In this document: in pieces, positions 34,172 through 43,356 of the stretch | Numbering within the stretch: position 1 is the stretch's first letter | How the letters are laid out: each line of letters begins with the position of its first letter | Source: Verrucomicrobiota bacterium | Lineage (GTDB): Bacteria > Verrucomicrobiota > Verrucomicrobiia > Limisphaerales > VHDF01 | Assembly: GCA_016871495.1 (NCBI GenBank) | Contig: VHDF01000022.1 | Coordinates: 1 to 63,718 of the forward strand | Length of the DNA stretch: 63,718 nucleotides | Direction: 5' to 3' | Made by a program: the position numbers and the translations under genes | Notes under the pieces: model-generated | The model's database searches: none | What the model was told of the DNA's origin: nothing | What the model saw: only the letters and a program-made list of their open reading frames with translations

Positions 34172-36742
34172 ATGTGCTGGAAGACTCCCGAGGAGCGCTA
34201 CAACGAGGGCTCGCCCTTCAAGCTCACCGCCCGTGACACCAGCGGCGTGATCGTCACCTTGATCTCAGACAATTACTTCGGCTACTGCAAAAAGGAGGTC
34301 AAAACCCAGATCAGTTTCGCCGCGAATCTGTTCGGCCTCTGTGAAGAGGAGCACGCGGGCGGCGCGCTGGCCTTCCCCAGTTACGATCTCGCCGAGTCCT
34401 TTTCGGGCGCCGAGCATTTAGGCGCGCAGGGGCGCGCCCGTCCGGAAGCGCTGGCACTGCTGGATGGCATCGCCCAGGTCCAGGCGGATGGCATCGCCGT
34501 TGACCAGCGATACCCTGACATCATTTATGTGCCTGAGACGGCTCGGTTCGATTTGAGCAGCCAGTCCGTTTTATGGGAGCATGAAGGCCAGCCCCGCAGC
34601 ATCCGGCTCAAATTGCACCATACCTACGTGCTGCCCTCGGGCTACAAAGTGCATTTGGAGAAGCCCCCGGGCAACCGGGCCTGGCGGCTGATTGGGACCG
34701 TGGCGGAGGGCACGCTTCTGCACAAGTCCTGCACCGTCTCCGGTGGCGGCAAGTCTGAGATTTCCAAGCCGATTGCCGACGCGATCATCCAGGGGTCGGT
34801 GTATGTCGCCGACTTCAAGGCGGATTTCGACGCCGTGGCGGCCTTGTTGGAACGGGATTACTCGGATCGGTTCGCGGACCCGTCCCGCAACGGCGTGGAT
34901 CGCCGCGCGATCCTCAGCTCCCAGCGTTCGCTGGGCTCGGTCATCAAGCTGCTTACGCTCTCGCAGGATTATGCAGAGGTGTTCAACGCCTGGCTGCGGT
35001 CCGTTCCCCAGCACATCAAGGAATTGGTGTATGTGGTGAAACGGTTTTACAAGCCGGAATGGGATGGGCACTGGCGGGACCACTTCAGCGTCGATGTGAT
35101 CAACGGGACGCCGGCCAACGAACTGCGCTGCCATTCCCGCAAGCTCGTTTCGAACTATCTTCGGGTGGGCTTCGAGTCTGGCGGTTCGTGGAGAACCTTT
35201 GGGTTGCGAAAGGATTTCCATCCCGCGTTGAAGATCCAGTTCGAGGACGATATCACGGCATCCGTGGTGGTACCGCGAGAGCGCGTGGAAGGATTGAATC
35301 CTTCCGGCAAGGGCGCTTCCGTCAAATTTGTGAAGCATTGCGAGTTCCGGCTTTTCCAGCGCCCGGACGACGCCATCCATCGCGGCTACGACCAGCAGAC
35401 GGAGAGGGATTTCGCGCGGCCCCGGGGGTTTTTCTCGAACTATGAACCCTTGGATCGGAAGGCCGCCGTCGAAATGCAGGAGGAAGCGGTTGGCTTTCAT
35501 CAATTCACCGAGCCCATGCGAGGCGTCATTGGGGAGATGGCCCGAGGGGAAGGGCCGTCATGGTTTGTCTCCTCCGCCCATCCGCGGCTGGTCGGGGGCA
35601 AGCCTTCGAAGAATGTGCGCTATTTGCAGGTCCGGACGGATCTTCAGTCACCCCGGACCACGCATTTGGCGCTCGTGGGGATTCGATTGAGCCGTGGGCT
35701 GCGCGCGGCTCAGGAGGTTCCCACGCCCGTGGATGCCGTTTTGGCCGGACGCCGGAACAACGCGGGGGAGCCGGGCACCTCGATCCGCAATCTGGCTGTT
35801 TACAATCCGATTCACTACATGGAACTGCCCGAGCTCTTCATGGAGTTCATCTGCAGCATGACGGGCAAGTCGCCCTCGACGACCGGGGCGGGATCGGAGG
35901 GCGCTCTCACGAAAGGTCCCTTCAATGCGCTGCTTCCGATTTATGATTTGAACGCGGCTTTGGTGGGTTATTTGACCACGGGGCACGACGGATTTCTCAC
36001 CTCGGCGGGTTGTGTGGGGCCCAAGACCCGGGTGGATCATGACATCAGTTTACTGGCGCCGGAAGTTTGGTGCCGGATGTCGCCCGCGGAACGAGCCCCC
36101 AAGTTTCTGATGGAGGGCGGTTACCTGGAGCGGTGCGAGGATTTTGAGCACGCGGGACGCCGGGTGCATGCCTCGCGGCTCGGTTACCGCATCACGGGAC
36201 GTTTCGTGAAAACGTTTTGCGGAAGGGTTTTCAATCATCCTCACGAAGTGTTTACGGCCTCGATGCTGAAGCCGGAGTTGCAGGATCCGGAGGCCTTTGC
36301 CGACGGGATGGACAACATTGTCGCCACCCAGCGGCGCGTCGCCGCACACTATTTCAACGATGGCAGTGTCGAGCTGGCGTGTCCGCCCCTGCGCGCCCTC
36401 CTGCAGATCATGCGCGAGGAACCGGCGGATCGGGATCTCTTGCGTGATCCCGAGTTCCGAGCACTTTTCTCCCGCGAATCCATGCTTGCCAGCGAATGGT
36501 ATCTCGAGCGCCTCAGGGCCAGGCAGCGAGTGGACATTCAACTGGGCCAGCGGCACGTGGCGGCGTTGGAGAAATTCCTGGCACGTCCCAATTATGCGGA
36601 AGAAGCGGCGAGATTGGGGATTCGCGGGCGTCTTCGAGTGGCGCGCGCGAACCTGGAACTCGCCAAGTCCCGAAGTTACCTGGATCAGCTCACGGGAACT
36701 TTGGGCGCGGAGCCCTCGATTCATTCCGGTTCATCCTGGTGA
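34172..36742 (+). CDS. PEPCK-like large protein, C-terminal part (possible PPi-dependent PEP carboxykinase)
   Basis: 856 residues from ATG 34172, in the same frame as the N-terminal part. NYFGYCKKEVKTQISFAAN followed by EEEHAGG resembles the GKKCFALRIAS...EGWLAEHM metal-ligand (Lys, His) region of GTP-type PEPCK. VSGGGKSEI (about residue 192) resembles its SACGKTNL P-loop, and VYVADFKADFD may supply the metal Asp. A total length near 1150 residues fits the 130-kDa pyrophosphate-dependent PEPCK class. That assignment rests on these motifs alone. The enzyme would interconvert PEP and oxaloacetate. Other family-like blocks are CHSRKLVSNYLRVGFESGG and MTGKSPSTTGAGSEGAL. Confidence 0.65.
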   Translation: MCWKTPEERYNEGSPFKLTARDTSGVIVTLISDNYFGYCKKEVKTQISFAANLFGLCEEEHAGGALAFPSYDLAESFSGAEHLGAQGRARPEALALLDGIAQVQADGIAVDQRYPDIIYVPETARFDLSSQSVLWEHEGQPRSIRLKLHHTYVLPSGYKVHLEKPPGNRAWRLIGTVAEGTLLHKSCTVSGGGKSEISKPIADAIIQGSVYVADFKADFDAVAALLERDYSDRFADPSRNGVDRRAILSSQRSLGSVIKLLTLSQDYAEVFNAWLRSVPQHIKELVYVVKRFYKPEWDGHWRDHFSVDVINGTPANELRCHSRKLVSNYLRVGFESGGSWRTFGLRKDFHPALKIQFEDDITASVVVPRERVEGLNPSGKGASVKFVKHCEFRLFQRPDDAIHRGYDQQTERDFARPRGFFSNYEPLDRKAAVEMQEEAVGFHQFTEPMRGVIGEMARGEGPSWFVSSAHPRLVGGKPSKNVRYLQVRTDLQSPRTTHLALVGIRLSRGLRAAQEVPTPVDAVLAGRRNNAGEPGTSIRNLAVYNPIHYMELPELFMEFICSMTGKSPSTTGAGSEGALTKGPFNALLPIYDLNAALVGYLTTGHDGFLTSAGCVGPKTRVDHDISLLAPEVWCRMSPAERAPKFLMEGGYLERCEDFEHAGRRVHASRLGYRITGRFVKTFCGRVFNHPHEVFTASMLKPELQDPEAFADGMDNIVATQRRVAAHYFNDGSVELACPPLRALLQIMREEPADRDLLRDPEFRALFSRESMLASEWYLERLRARQRVDIQLGQRHVAALEKFLARPNYAEEAARLGIRGRLRVARANLELAKSRSYLDQLTGTLGAEPSIHSGSSW

Positions 36743-36847
36743 GCGGGAAGGTGAACCTGACAAGGGCCATGGATCCGCGTCGATCGGTTCCTCGCTGTTT
36801 TCGGTGGAATGGGAGGACGGCCCAGCCCGGAGGGCGAAAGACAGAAG

Positions 36848-36867
36848 CCCAGCGATGCATCGCTGGG
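36848..36867. repeat. Perfect 20-bp palindrome downstream of PEPCK-like gene
   Basis: CCCAGCGATGCATCGCTGGG is a perfect palindrome, followed by TTGGGGCAAGCCCAAG, which can form a second small stem. It is 105 bp after the PEPCK-like stop. It could act as a terminator-like structure or be a repeat unit; no U-run follows. The rest of 36743-37061 shows nothing recognisable. Confidence 0.45.
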
Positions 36868-37061
36868 TTGGGGCAAGCCCAAGATCAAGTCCATGGACAA
36901 GGGGATGATTTGCCCACGAATCACACGGATGAAAACGGGTATTCAGTCGGATGGATGAGAATCAAGATTATCGACCGTCTGAATGGAACTCCAGGACCGT
37001 GAGGAATCTTCCATCCGTGTCTTTCTCATCCAGGCCTTCGCAAGTCTTCACCCTGTTCATC

Positions 37062-37142
37062 TGCCGTTTTAAGCAAATAAACTCCGCCGGGTCGGGGTGC
37101 GGAATGCTGCGTAACTTCACCATCAAGTTAGTCGGGAGGATC
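37062..37142 (-). repeat. Repeat family B, copy B4
   Basis: Read on the minus strand it gives TCCTCCCGACTAACTTGATG, GGTGAAGTTACG, TTCCGCACCCCGACCCGGCG and GAGTTTATTTGC. It abuts the stop of the minus-strand gene at 37141. It is inverted relative to B1-B3, and with B3 (26682) it brackets the hydrogenase and PEPCK region. Confidence 0.75.
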
Positions 37143-38148
37143 ACGGCTTGCTGGCGACGGCCCGATAGAAGCGTTGGTTGGAGCGAGGCGCGTCCATGTC
37201 GAGGAAGTCCACCGCACCGCTGCTCGGGGCCAGGGCAGATTGCAAAACGGTCCACGATTTCAAATCGGTGGATGCTTGGATTTGATATTGAACCCCAGGT
37301 TCGCCGAGCACGCGAAGGAGGAATTTGCCATCCGGGAGCCGGCCAACGGCCTCAAGCATGGGCGGAATCACGTCCAGGTATTCCACCGCGACACGGTAAT
37401 TGTCGAAGAGCATGTAGTTGTCGCCCGGTTTCTTGGGGTCGCGCGGCAACCACACGGCGTCGATGTCCGCCAAATCCAGGACCCCGTCGAACTTGGTTGT
37501 GATCGGGCGTCCGTTGACCAAGTTCAGTCCGTTGGCGCTGGCGCTCCAGAGATTGCGCCCGAAATTCATCTGGACGGTGAGTTCGTAGAGCGAATCATTG
37601 GTAAACTGGACTCCTGTGGAGATGAAACCCTTGCCATCGTCCAAACCGTAGGAGACCTGGAGTTCCTGGTTGGCGAAATCGAGGGAGAACAGCCGCTGAC
37701 CTTTGCTGTTATACGCGCTCCATCGAAAATCATCCCGATTCGTGGTGGTGGAATCCTGGATGGCCATCAAGACGCTGAAGGTGACGATTTCCTGGCGTTG
37801 AGGATTGGGTTTGTAATCGAGCGGAACGTAGAGGCTGAGTGAGTCGTCCGGACTCGTAGGAGCCACGGCCCCGAGGTAAGCTTGTTGTCCCAGCCCCTGG
37901 AAATAGTTCGTCACGATTCCGTTTCCGCCCGAGCCGAAACGAGTCCAAAGATTCTGTCCTGCCAGCGTAAACTTCCCGCTGAACCCTTCCGAAGCTTCGA
38001 ACCCGGTTTCATAGAGAACGCGCCCGGCCCCGAGCGCGTTGGAAACAAGGCAGAGCGTGAGGGTCGCGGCCAGGCTGTGACGAAGCGCCCCTCGAATGGA
38101 CGCGGTGAAGCGGGCGATGGAGCGCCACATGGAAAGGGTTCCTTCCAT
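37141..38148 (-). CDS. Secreted hypothetical protein with C-terminal beta-sandwich module
   Basis: 335 residues (ATG 38148; ATG 38130 is an alternative with AAGGA upstream). A signal peptide ends near VSNALGAG. Residues 40-240 are beta-rich and concanavalin-like in texture (LYETGFEASEGFSGKF, NYMLFDNYRVAVEYLD). The last 70 residues, FLLRVLGEPGVQYQIQASTD and RFYRAVA, match the short C-terminal module on many verrucomicrobial secreted proteins. No catalytic residues could be assigned. It may be an exported surface or glycan-binding protein. Confidence 0.7.
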   Translation of the reverse strand: MEGTLSMWRSIARFTASIRGALRHSLAATLTLCLVSNALGAGRVLYETGFEASEGFSGKFTLAGQNLWTRFGSGGNGIVTNYFQGLGQQAYLGAVAPTSPDDSLSLYVPLDYKPNPQRQEIVTFSVLMAIQDSTTTNRDDFRWSAYNSKGQRLFSLDFANQELQVSYGLDDGKGFISTGVQFTNDSLYELTVQMNFGRNLWSASANGLNLVNGRPITTKFDGVLDLADIDAVWLPRDPKKPGDNYMLFDNYRVAVEYLDVIPPMLEAVGRLPDGKFLLRVLGEPGVQYQIQASTDLKSWTVLQSALAPSSGAVDFLDMDAPRSNQRFYRAVASKP

Positions 38149-38153
38149 GAATA

Positions 38154-40520
38154 TTAATTATTGCGACCCCGCTCGCCTGCATTGCCTGAGGAGGAAGAAC
38201 TTGGCGGTGCCGGAGCGGGAGCGGGCGTGGGGCGGGCGGGAATGGAAGAGGCGGGACTGAAAGAAGGTGCGGGACGGCTGGGGGCCGCGGGAGGTGAATA
38301 AGACGGGGCCGCGGGCGCGGGAGCCGGCCGCGGCGGGGGAGCGTTGAAATGCACCCCCGGGATGGGGCGCCCTTGCGGGGCGGGGGCGGGCGCCGTTGGT
38401 GTCGGCGCTGACACGGAGGGATTGGGACGTCCGAAATCCACACCGGGCACGGGACGGCGCGGTACGGCGTTTTGGTTCTGCGGCGGGAAACTGGGCGCGC
38501 TTGGAACCACCGTTGGACGCGGATTGTTGTAGGAACCCGGATTGCGGATGTCCCTGTTGAGGGTGGGAGCGGCAGGCGTTATCGGAGACGGCGAAGCGGC
38601 TGGCGGCGGAGTGGAACTGACGGAATTCGCGGGCGAGCGAACAGGGGGTCGATAAGCCGGGGCTGGGGTGGCGGGGATTGGGGCCGGGCGGACGATGGTG
38701 GGGCCTTGTCGCTCGAAGCTTCGCGAATTGGAGGGAGCGTCGGGGATGGCAACCGGCGCGGTACCCCGCACTTCCTCGCGTTTGGCGGGGAAGGTGGCGG
38801 TGTTCAACGGCGTGTCGGATTGACGAGGGCTTGTTCTTGCCGGGATCGAAGCGGGAATGGAGGTGTTCCGTTGTGGCACGAAGGTGGTGACCGGGGTCGC
38901 TGACCCTCCGCGTTCTTCCGTGCGCCTGACGGTGGAGCCGGTGGATTCGGAGCGGTTGGAGGGGGCGGGAGCGGCGGCAGCCGAAGGGCTGGCGGGATTC
39001 AGCGTTCGCGACCGGGCATTCGCAGGAGCGGCGAGTGGGATGCCCGCCAGACTTGGAATGATGGCGGCGTTTGGTCCGGTGTCGGAGGCGCTGGTGAAAC
39101 CGGATCCTCTTTCGTTCCGTCCATTCCGCTCGGAAGGTCTAGAGAGTTGACCCGAAGCAGGAGGGGGTGGGGAAGCGGGCAAGGCGGGAACTTGCGGGCG
39201 AAACACGGCGAGCGTGGCCCCGTTGCGTTCCAATCGCTCGGCTCTCGCCGTGACGGATTCGCCAGCTCCCACTTCCCGGATTTCCACTTGGCGGATCTCC
39301 TCCCGGCTCGTCTTCTTGACTTCGTCGATGGAAACGCCGCCGTTGACGATCGTATTGTTGTTGCCGTTGATGTAATTGTTGATGACCGTGCTGTTGTTGT
39401 AGGCCTGGACATTCCGGTCGGAGGGAATGAGATGGTGGCGAGGGTGATGACCGTGGAGGCGTCCGGTCGGAACGAACGTGTAGTGGCCGTGCCCGAGTCC
39501 GAATCCGAATCCGACGCTAACCTTCGAACCATGATACGAGAACCCGAGGCCCACGGAATAATCAGCGCCCGGAGGGAGCGGCGCCCAGCCGCAATAGCCC
39601 GAGTTGTACCTCCAAGTGACCCAGGAAGGCCCCCAAACCCGTCCCGGCACCCAGGTCCAGCCGTGATGCGCGGAAAGGTGCCATCGGCCATAATGAAACG
39701 GAGCCCAGCCCCAACTGTAGTCCGATTGCCAATACCATCCGGAGCTCGTCCAAAGCCAGCGTCCATCATCGCAATAGGGGCGCCACCCGACACGGAGCGT
39801 GGCGACCGTGGGGCGCCAGCACCATCCATAGTCGGCTTCATGATACCAGGTGCCGTAGGGACTTAGTGAACTGTAGAAGTAATTGTTGACGACTTGAGGC
39901 GGCGGGGCTGTTAGAGCAGGCGCGGCTTCGGGGGGCGCGACGCTCGTGGTGGCCACGGCGGTCGGGGTGGCGGAGTTTGCGGGAGGGGCCGCGGCGGGCG
40001 GCGGTGATTGGGTTGCGACTTCAATCGCGGACGAGGGAGAATCGGCCGGGACCGTTCCACGGGCGAGGATCTCGCGCCGCCGGTGCATGATGGAGGTGAT
40101 GACGGAATCGGAGAGACCGACGTCCTTGAGAAATACGATTTCGTCCGCCGTGAGATCGGAGGTGAAGTTTTGGCCCACAATGAACTCTTTGAGGACTTCC
40201 TCACCCACGTTGGCATGGGCCAACCGCACGACCTCGAGCAAAGCCGGGGAAAGTTTGACGTTGGGGACGGGCGGCTTGGGCGGTTCAGGAGCCTTTTCCA
40301 CCTCCGCGTTGACGCTCGCGGTCGGAACCGCTGGAGCGGATGCCACGGCGGGAGCCGGGGGAATGGTTGGAGAACTTGCAACCGCAACCGCGCTGGTTGA
40401 ATTCGTCAGAGCGGGGGGAGCCGTTTGCACCCGCACTTCTGATTTTTGGCATCCGGCCATCAACAGCGCCGCGGAGAAGGTGGTCGCTTGAACAACCCTG
40501 AGGTTGGACATGGTTTTCAT
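38154..40520 (-). CDS. DUF6600-type Trp-rich lipoprotein with long Pro-rich tail
   Basis: 788 residues from ATG 40520, chosen because AAGGGTG lies upstream; a GTG at 40529 is possible. A lipobox LMAGC places it at the membrane. After an Ala/Pro linker, NVKLSPALLEVVRLAHANVG begins a small helical domain. Residues about 220-345 are the Trp/Tyr-rich DUF6600-like region (YGTWYHEADYGWCWRPTV, GWAPFHYGRW, GWTWVPGRVWGPSWV, YCGWAPLPPG). A polar NNYINGNNNTIVNGG stretch and a 350-residue Pro/Ala/Ser low-complexity tail follow. Such proteins are common in this phylum without known function; a cell-envelope role is presumed. It precedes the 37141 gene by 5 bp. Confidence 0.75.
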   Translation of the reverse strand: MKTMSNLRVVQATTFSAALLMAGCQKSEVRVQTAPPALTNSTSAVAVASSPTIPPAPAVASAPAVPTASVNAEVEKAPEPPKPPVPNVKLSPALLEVVRLAHANVGEEVLKEFIVGQNFTSDLTADEIVFLKDVGLSDSVITSIMHRRREILARGTVPADSPSSAIEVATQSPPPAAAPPANSATPTAVATTSVAPPEAAPALTAPPPQVVNNYFYSSLSPYGTWYHEADYGWCWRPTVATLRVGWRPYCDDGRWLWTSSGWYWQSDYSWGWAPFHYGRWHLSAHHGWTWVPGRVWGPSWVTWRYNSGYCGWAPLPPGADYSVGLGFSYHGSKVSVGFGFGLGHGHYTFVPTGRLHGHHPRHHLIPSDRNVQAYNNSTVINNYINGNNNTIVNGGVSIDEVKKTSREEIRQVEIREVGAGESVTARAERLERNGATLAVFRPQVPALPASPPPPASGQLSRPSERNGRNERGSGFTSASDTGPNAAIIPSLAGIPLAAPANARSRTLNPASPSAAAAPAPSNRSESTGSTVRRTEERGGSATPVTTFVPQRNTSIPASIPARTSPRQSDTPLNTATFPAKREEVRGTAPVAIPDAPSNSRSFERQGPTIVRPAPIPATPAPAYRPPVRSPANSVSSTPPPAASPSPITPAAPTLNRDIRNPGSYNNPRPTVVPSAPSFPPQNQNAVPRRPVPGVDFGRPNPSVSAPTPTAPAPAPQGRPIPGVHFNAPPPRPAPAPAAPSYSPPAAPSRPAPSFSPASSIPARPTPAPAPAPPSSSSSGNAGERGRNN

Positions 40521-40584
40521 ATGAATCACCCTTATTGACTGGATGAGCTTGTCGTCTATTCAGGACGGGTTATGACGTTGAATG

Positions 40585-42486
40585 TCAACGGGTTATTGGA
40601 GTAGATGCGAGGGAGTGTCCGAGGCCGATGCCTTGCCGGGCGGCCATGGCGGCGAAAGCGCCGTTCTGTTGGAGGAGTTCTTCAAAGGTGCCTCGTTCGA
40701 TGATGCGGCCTTTATCGAGGACGATGATTTGGTCCATTCCTGCCAGCGTAGAGAGTCTGTGGGCGATGCAGACGACGGTGCGATTGGCGGAGAGGCGGTC
40801 AATCGCAGATTGCACCTCGGCCTCGGAACGGGAGTCAAGCGAAGCGGTCGCTTCATCGAGCACCAGGATGGGGGCGTCACGGATGAAGGCGCGAGCAATG
40901 GCGAGGCGCTGGCGTTGTCCGCCGGACAAGGTCAAGCCCTGCTCACCGACGCGGGTATGATACTGTTGAGGCAATTCGAGTATGAAACCTTCGGCGAACG
41001 CGGATCGGGCGGCTTTCTCGATGGCTTCGGGAGAACTCTGCCGGCTTCCGCACGCGATGTTTTCGGCGACGGTTTGATCGAAGAGAACGATTTCCTGGCT
41101 GACGAGGGCCATCAATTGCCGCAGGTCCGAACTGGGGACTCGTTTCAGGTCGAGGCCGTCGATTCGAATGCTCCCGGCGGTCGGATCGTAAAAACGGAAC
41201 AACAGGTTGACGAGTGTGCTCTTGCCGCATCCACTCTCGCCCGCGATCCCGAGCTTCTGTCCTCGCGGGATGCGCAGGGAAACCCCGCGGAGAACCGGTT
41301 CCTTGCCGTAGGCGAAATCGACCTGGTCGAACACGATGTCTCGCTCGAAGGCAGGGAGCGGGGCGGGGCGTTCGGGCTCGACCACGGTAGGTTTTTCCTG
41401 GAGCAGATGCACGATGCGATCCACTCCGACACTGGTTTGCTGGACGAGGACGTGAAGGTTGCCGAGTTTTTTGATGGGTTGAAAGAGCAAGGCCAGGCCG
41501 GTGAGGAACCCCGCCAGATCATCGACCGCGAGCTGTTGTGAAGCGACATAGACGATCAAGGCGCCGAAACCGAGCATGGCGATGGTTTCCACCATGGGAT
41601 TCACGAGTTCCCGGGCCTGAGTGAATTTCATGACGTGATGGACGAGTTCGCGGGAGAGTCGGGTGAAGCGGTCGACTTGCCGGCTTTCGAGTCCGAACGC
41701 CTTGATGACCCGGATTCCGGAGAGCATCTCCACGAGCAGGCTGGACTGATTGATGTTGGCCGAGAGTGATTGGTTGCTGGCCCGGCGCACCTTGCGTCCG
41801 AGAATGACGATGGGCACGACGACCAGCGGGAAGAAGACCGAGGCGGCGAGGGTCATTTTCCAATCGAGAAAGAGGAGGAACAGCAGCACACCGGCAATCG
41901 TCACGGGTTCCTTGATCAAGTCGGAGAGTCCGAGGCTGAGGCACCGTTGCAGCGAGGCGGCGTCGGTGTTCACTCTCGTGAGCAGATCGCCCATGGTGGA
42001 ACGATTGAAAAAATCGAGGGAAAGCGCAGTCAGTTTGCGCAGCACGTCAATGCGCAGGTCACTCACGACTCGTTCGCTCACCCAGGCAAGGCAGTAGGAG
42101 CTGAAGTAACCGATGTAGCCTCTGAACGCGATGAGGAGCGGAAAAAGGAGCAGTCCGCCGACCATCTGCCGGGCATCGACCGGGCGTCCGAATTTCGGGA
42201 GCCAGGGATCCAGTTCCACCTCGTTGAACTGGTGGAGCCGTTGTTCAAGCCGGGCCATGCGGGAGGTCTGGGGAGGGCCCGGTGGAGCCATGGGGGTTGG
42301 GGTGTGCAGGGCAGCCGGGGAGGCTTTCGGTGGGGCCATCCGCCCGATCATCGTTTTCGTGGCCCAAATGAAACTGGCATTGGAAAGGCCGAAAACCACT
42401 CCAAGCAAAATGCCCAAGGCGAACCGCGGCCAGTAACGATGAAGATAGGGCCAGCCGAAACGAAAAATGTTCCGCAAATGCGCCAT
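40585..42486 (-). CDS. ABC exporter, MsbA/MdlB type (fused TMD-NBD)
   Basis: 633 residues. The N-terminal half has six membrane segments with the typical FNRSTMGDLLTRVNTDAASLQ coupling region. The ATPase half shows Walker A GESGCGKST, Q-loop LVSQEIVLFDQTV, signature LSGGQRQRLAIARA, Walker B ILVLDEATASLD and switch VCIAHRLST. All motifs are canonical, so it should work as a homodimer exporting lipids, lipid A precursors or drugs. An extra Pro/Ala/Met-rich loop (about residues 45-75) follows helix 1. It is separated from the DUF6600 gene by about 64 bp, same strand. Confidence 0.9.
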   Translation of the reverse strand: MAHLRNIFRFGWPYLHRYWPRFALGILLGVVFGLSNASFIWATKTMIGRMAPPKASPAALHTPTPMAPPGPPQTSRMARLEQRLHQFNEVELDPWLPKFGRPVDARQMVGGLLLFPLLIAFRGYIGYFSSYCLAWVSERVVSDLRIDVLRKLTALSLDFFNRSTMGDLLTRVNTDAASLQRCLSLGLSDLIKEPVTIAGVLLFLLFLDWKMTLAASVFFPLVVVPIVILGRKVRRASNQSLSANINQSSLLVEMLSGIRVIKAFGLESRQVDRFTRLSRELVHHVMKFTQARELVNPMVETIAMLGFGALIVYVASQQLAVDDLAGFLTGLALLFQPIKKLGNLHVLVQQTSVGVDRIVHLLQEKPTVVEPERPAPLPAFERDIVFDQVDFAYGKEPVLRGVSLRIPRGQKLGIAGESGCGKSTLVNLLFRFYDPTAGSIRIDGLDLKRVPSSDLRQLMALVSQEIVLFDQTVAENIACGSRQSSPEAIEKAARSAFAEGFILELPQQYHTRVGEQGLTLSGGQRQRLAIARAFIRDAPILVLDEATASLDSRSEAEVQSAIDRLSANRTVVCIAHRLSTLAGMDQIIVLDKGRIIERGTFEELLQQNGAFAAMAARQGIGLGHSLASTPITR

Positions 42487-42765
42487 GAATAGCTGGCCGA
42501 CATCCTTCGGGCTTTGTCCGGGGAGTCAACCGCGGATTTCGATGCCCTGTCTTTCCGAATGGCGCCAAGGGGATGGGTGCCGGAGGAGGGGGGAGGTGGG
42601 AAAAGAGGAGACGATGCGCCAGAAATGACTTTTAGCGGGTCAGGAATGGATCACAGCCTGAGCCTGACGACGCGGAACGAGGTTTTGACGAAGCTGACCC
42701 CCACGCCGATCCAGATCGTCTGCGGGCCGCTGCGCAAGGTTGTTCGCACCGGCCCCACCCAACAC

Positions 42766-42977
42766 GGTGCATCCAGAGGTTGTCGGTGACCGGGTTGTCT
42801 TGGTCACGCAGACAGCCCTATCTGCTGTGGCGCAGGCGGCCCAGCCTGCGGGGCGACGAAGGGAACGCGGCGCGTGGAGATCATGGAAGGGCCTCGTTCT
42901 TCACCCGCCGGGCCGACGGGCCGTCGGCGATACGGCAGGCTGGTCAGCCTGCGCCACACGACACACAATTTCGGGAT
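42766..42977 (+). repeat. Repeat family A, copy A5
   Basis: A complete plus-oriented copy, closest in layout to A1. It contains GCAGACAGCCCTATCTGC (one mismatch), two GCAGGCTG-type hairpins and CGCCGACGG-type palindromes. It lies in the 870-bp spacer 42487-43356; the rest of that spacer shows no convincing gene. Confidence 0.85.
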
Positions 42978-43356
42978 GGACGGCACCCCACACGGAAATC
43001 CGCGACCTCACAGTCGGCGGGGAGCACCCGGTTTGGCACAACCCATCTCACGCTCGGATGACAGTCCCGGTTGGCGCACGACAGGGGGGGCGAATCTGGA
43101 ACGACAAAAAGGGGCCACGGTCGTCGGGCTGCGCTCCCTGCTCCGCTGCGGGCGGGCAAGGACCGAGCGACCATGGCACCCAAATGCTTGTGGCGGCTGG
43201 CGGTCCGCTGTGGCGGTTCTCCGCGACCACCGAGGACTTGGCTGGGTCCACCCGGTTTATCAGAAGGCTGGGCCAGAAGTTTATGGGGGAATTCATCGAA
43301 TTGTTTGGCGGTTCCGGCTTGAATGTTGAAAGGGGAGCGGTTGAGTTTGCTGTCCG

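Noticed and set aside
43048-43356. Possible gene remnant before rlmI (peptide RRLGQKFMGEFIELFGG)
   Set aside because: Too short and without recognisable homology or start signals; left as unassigned spacer.
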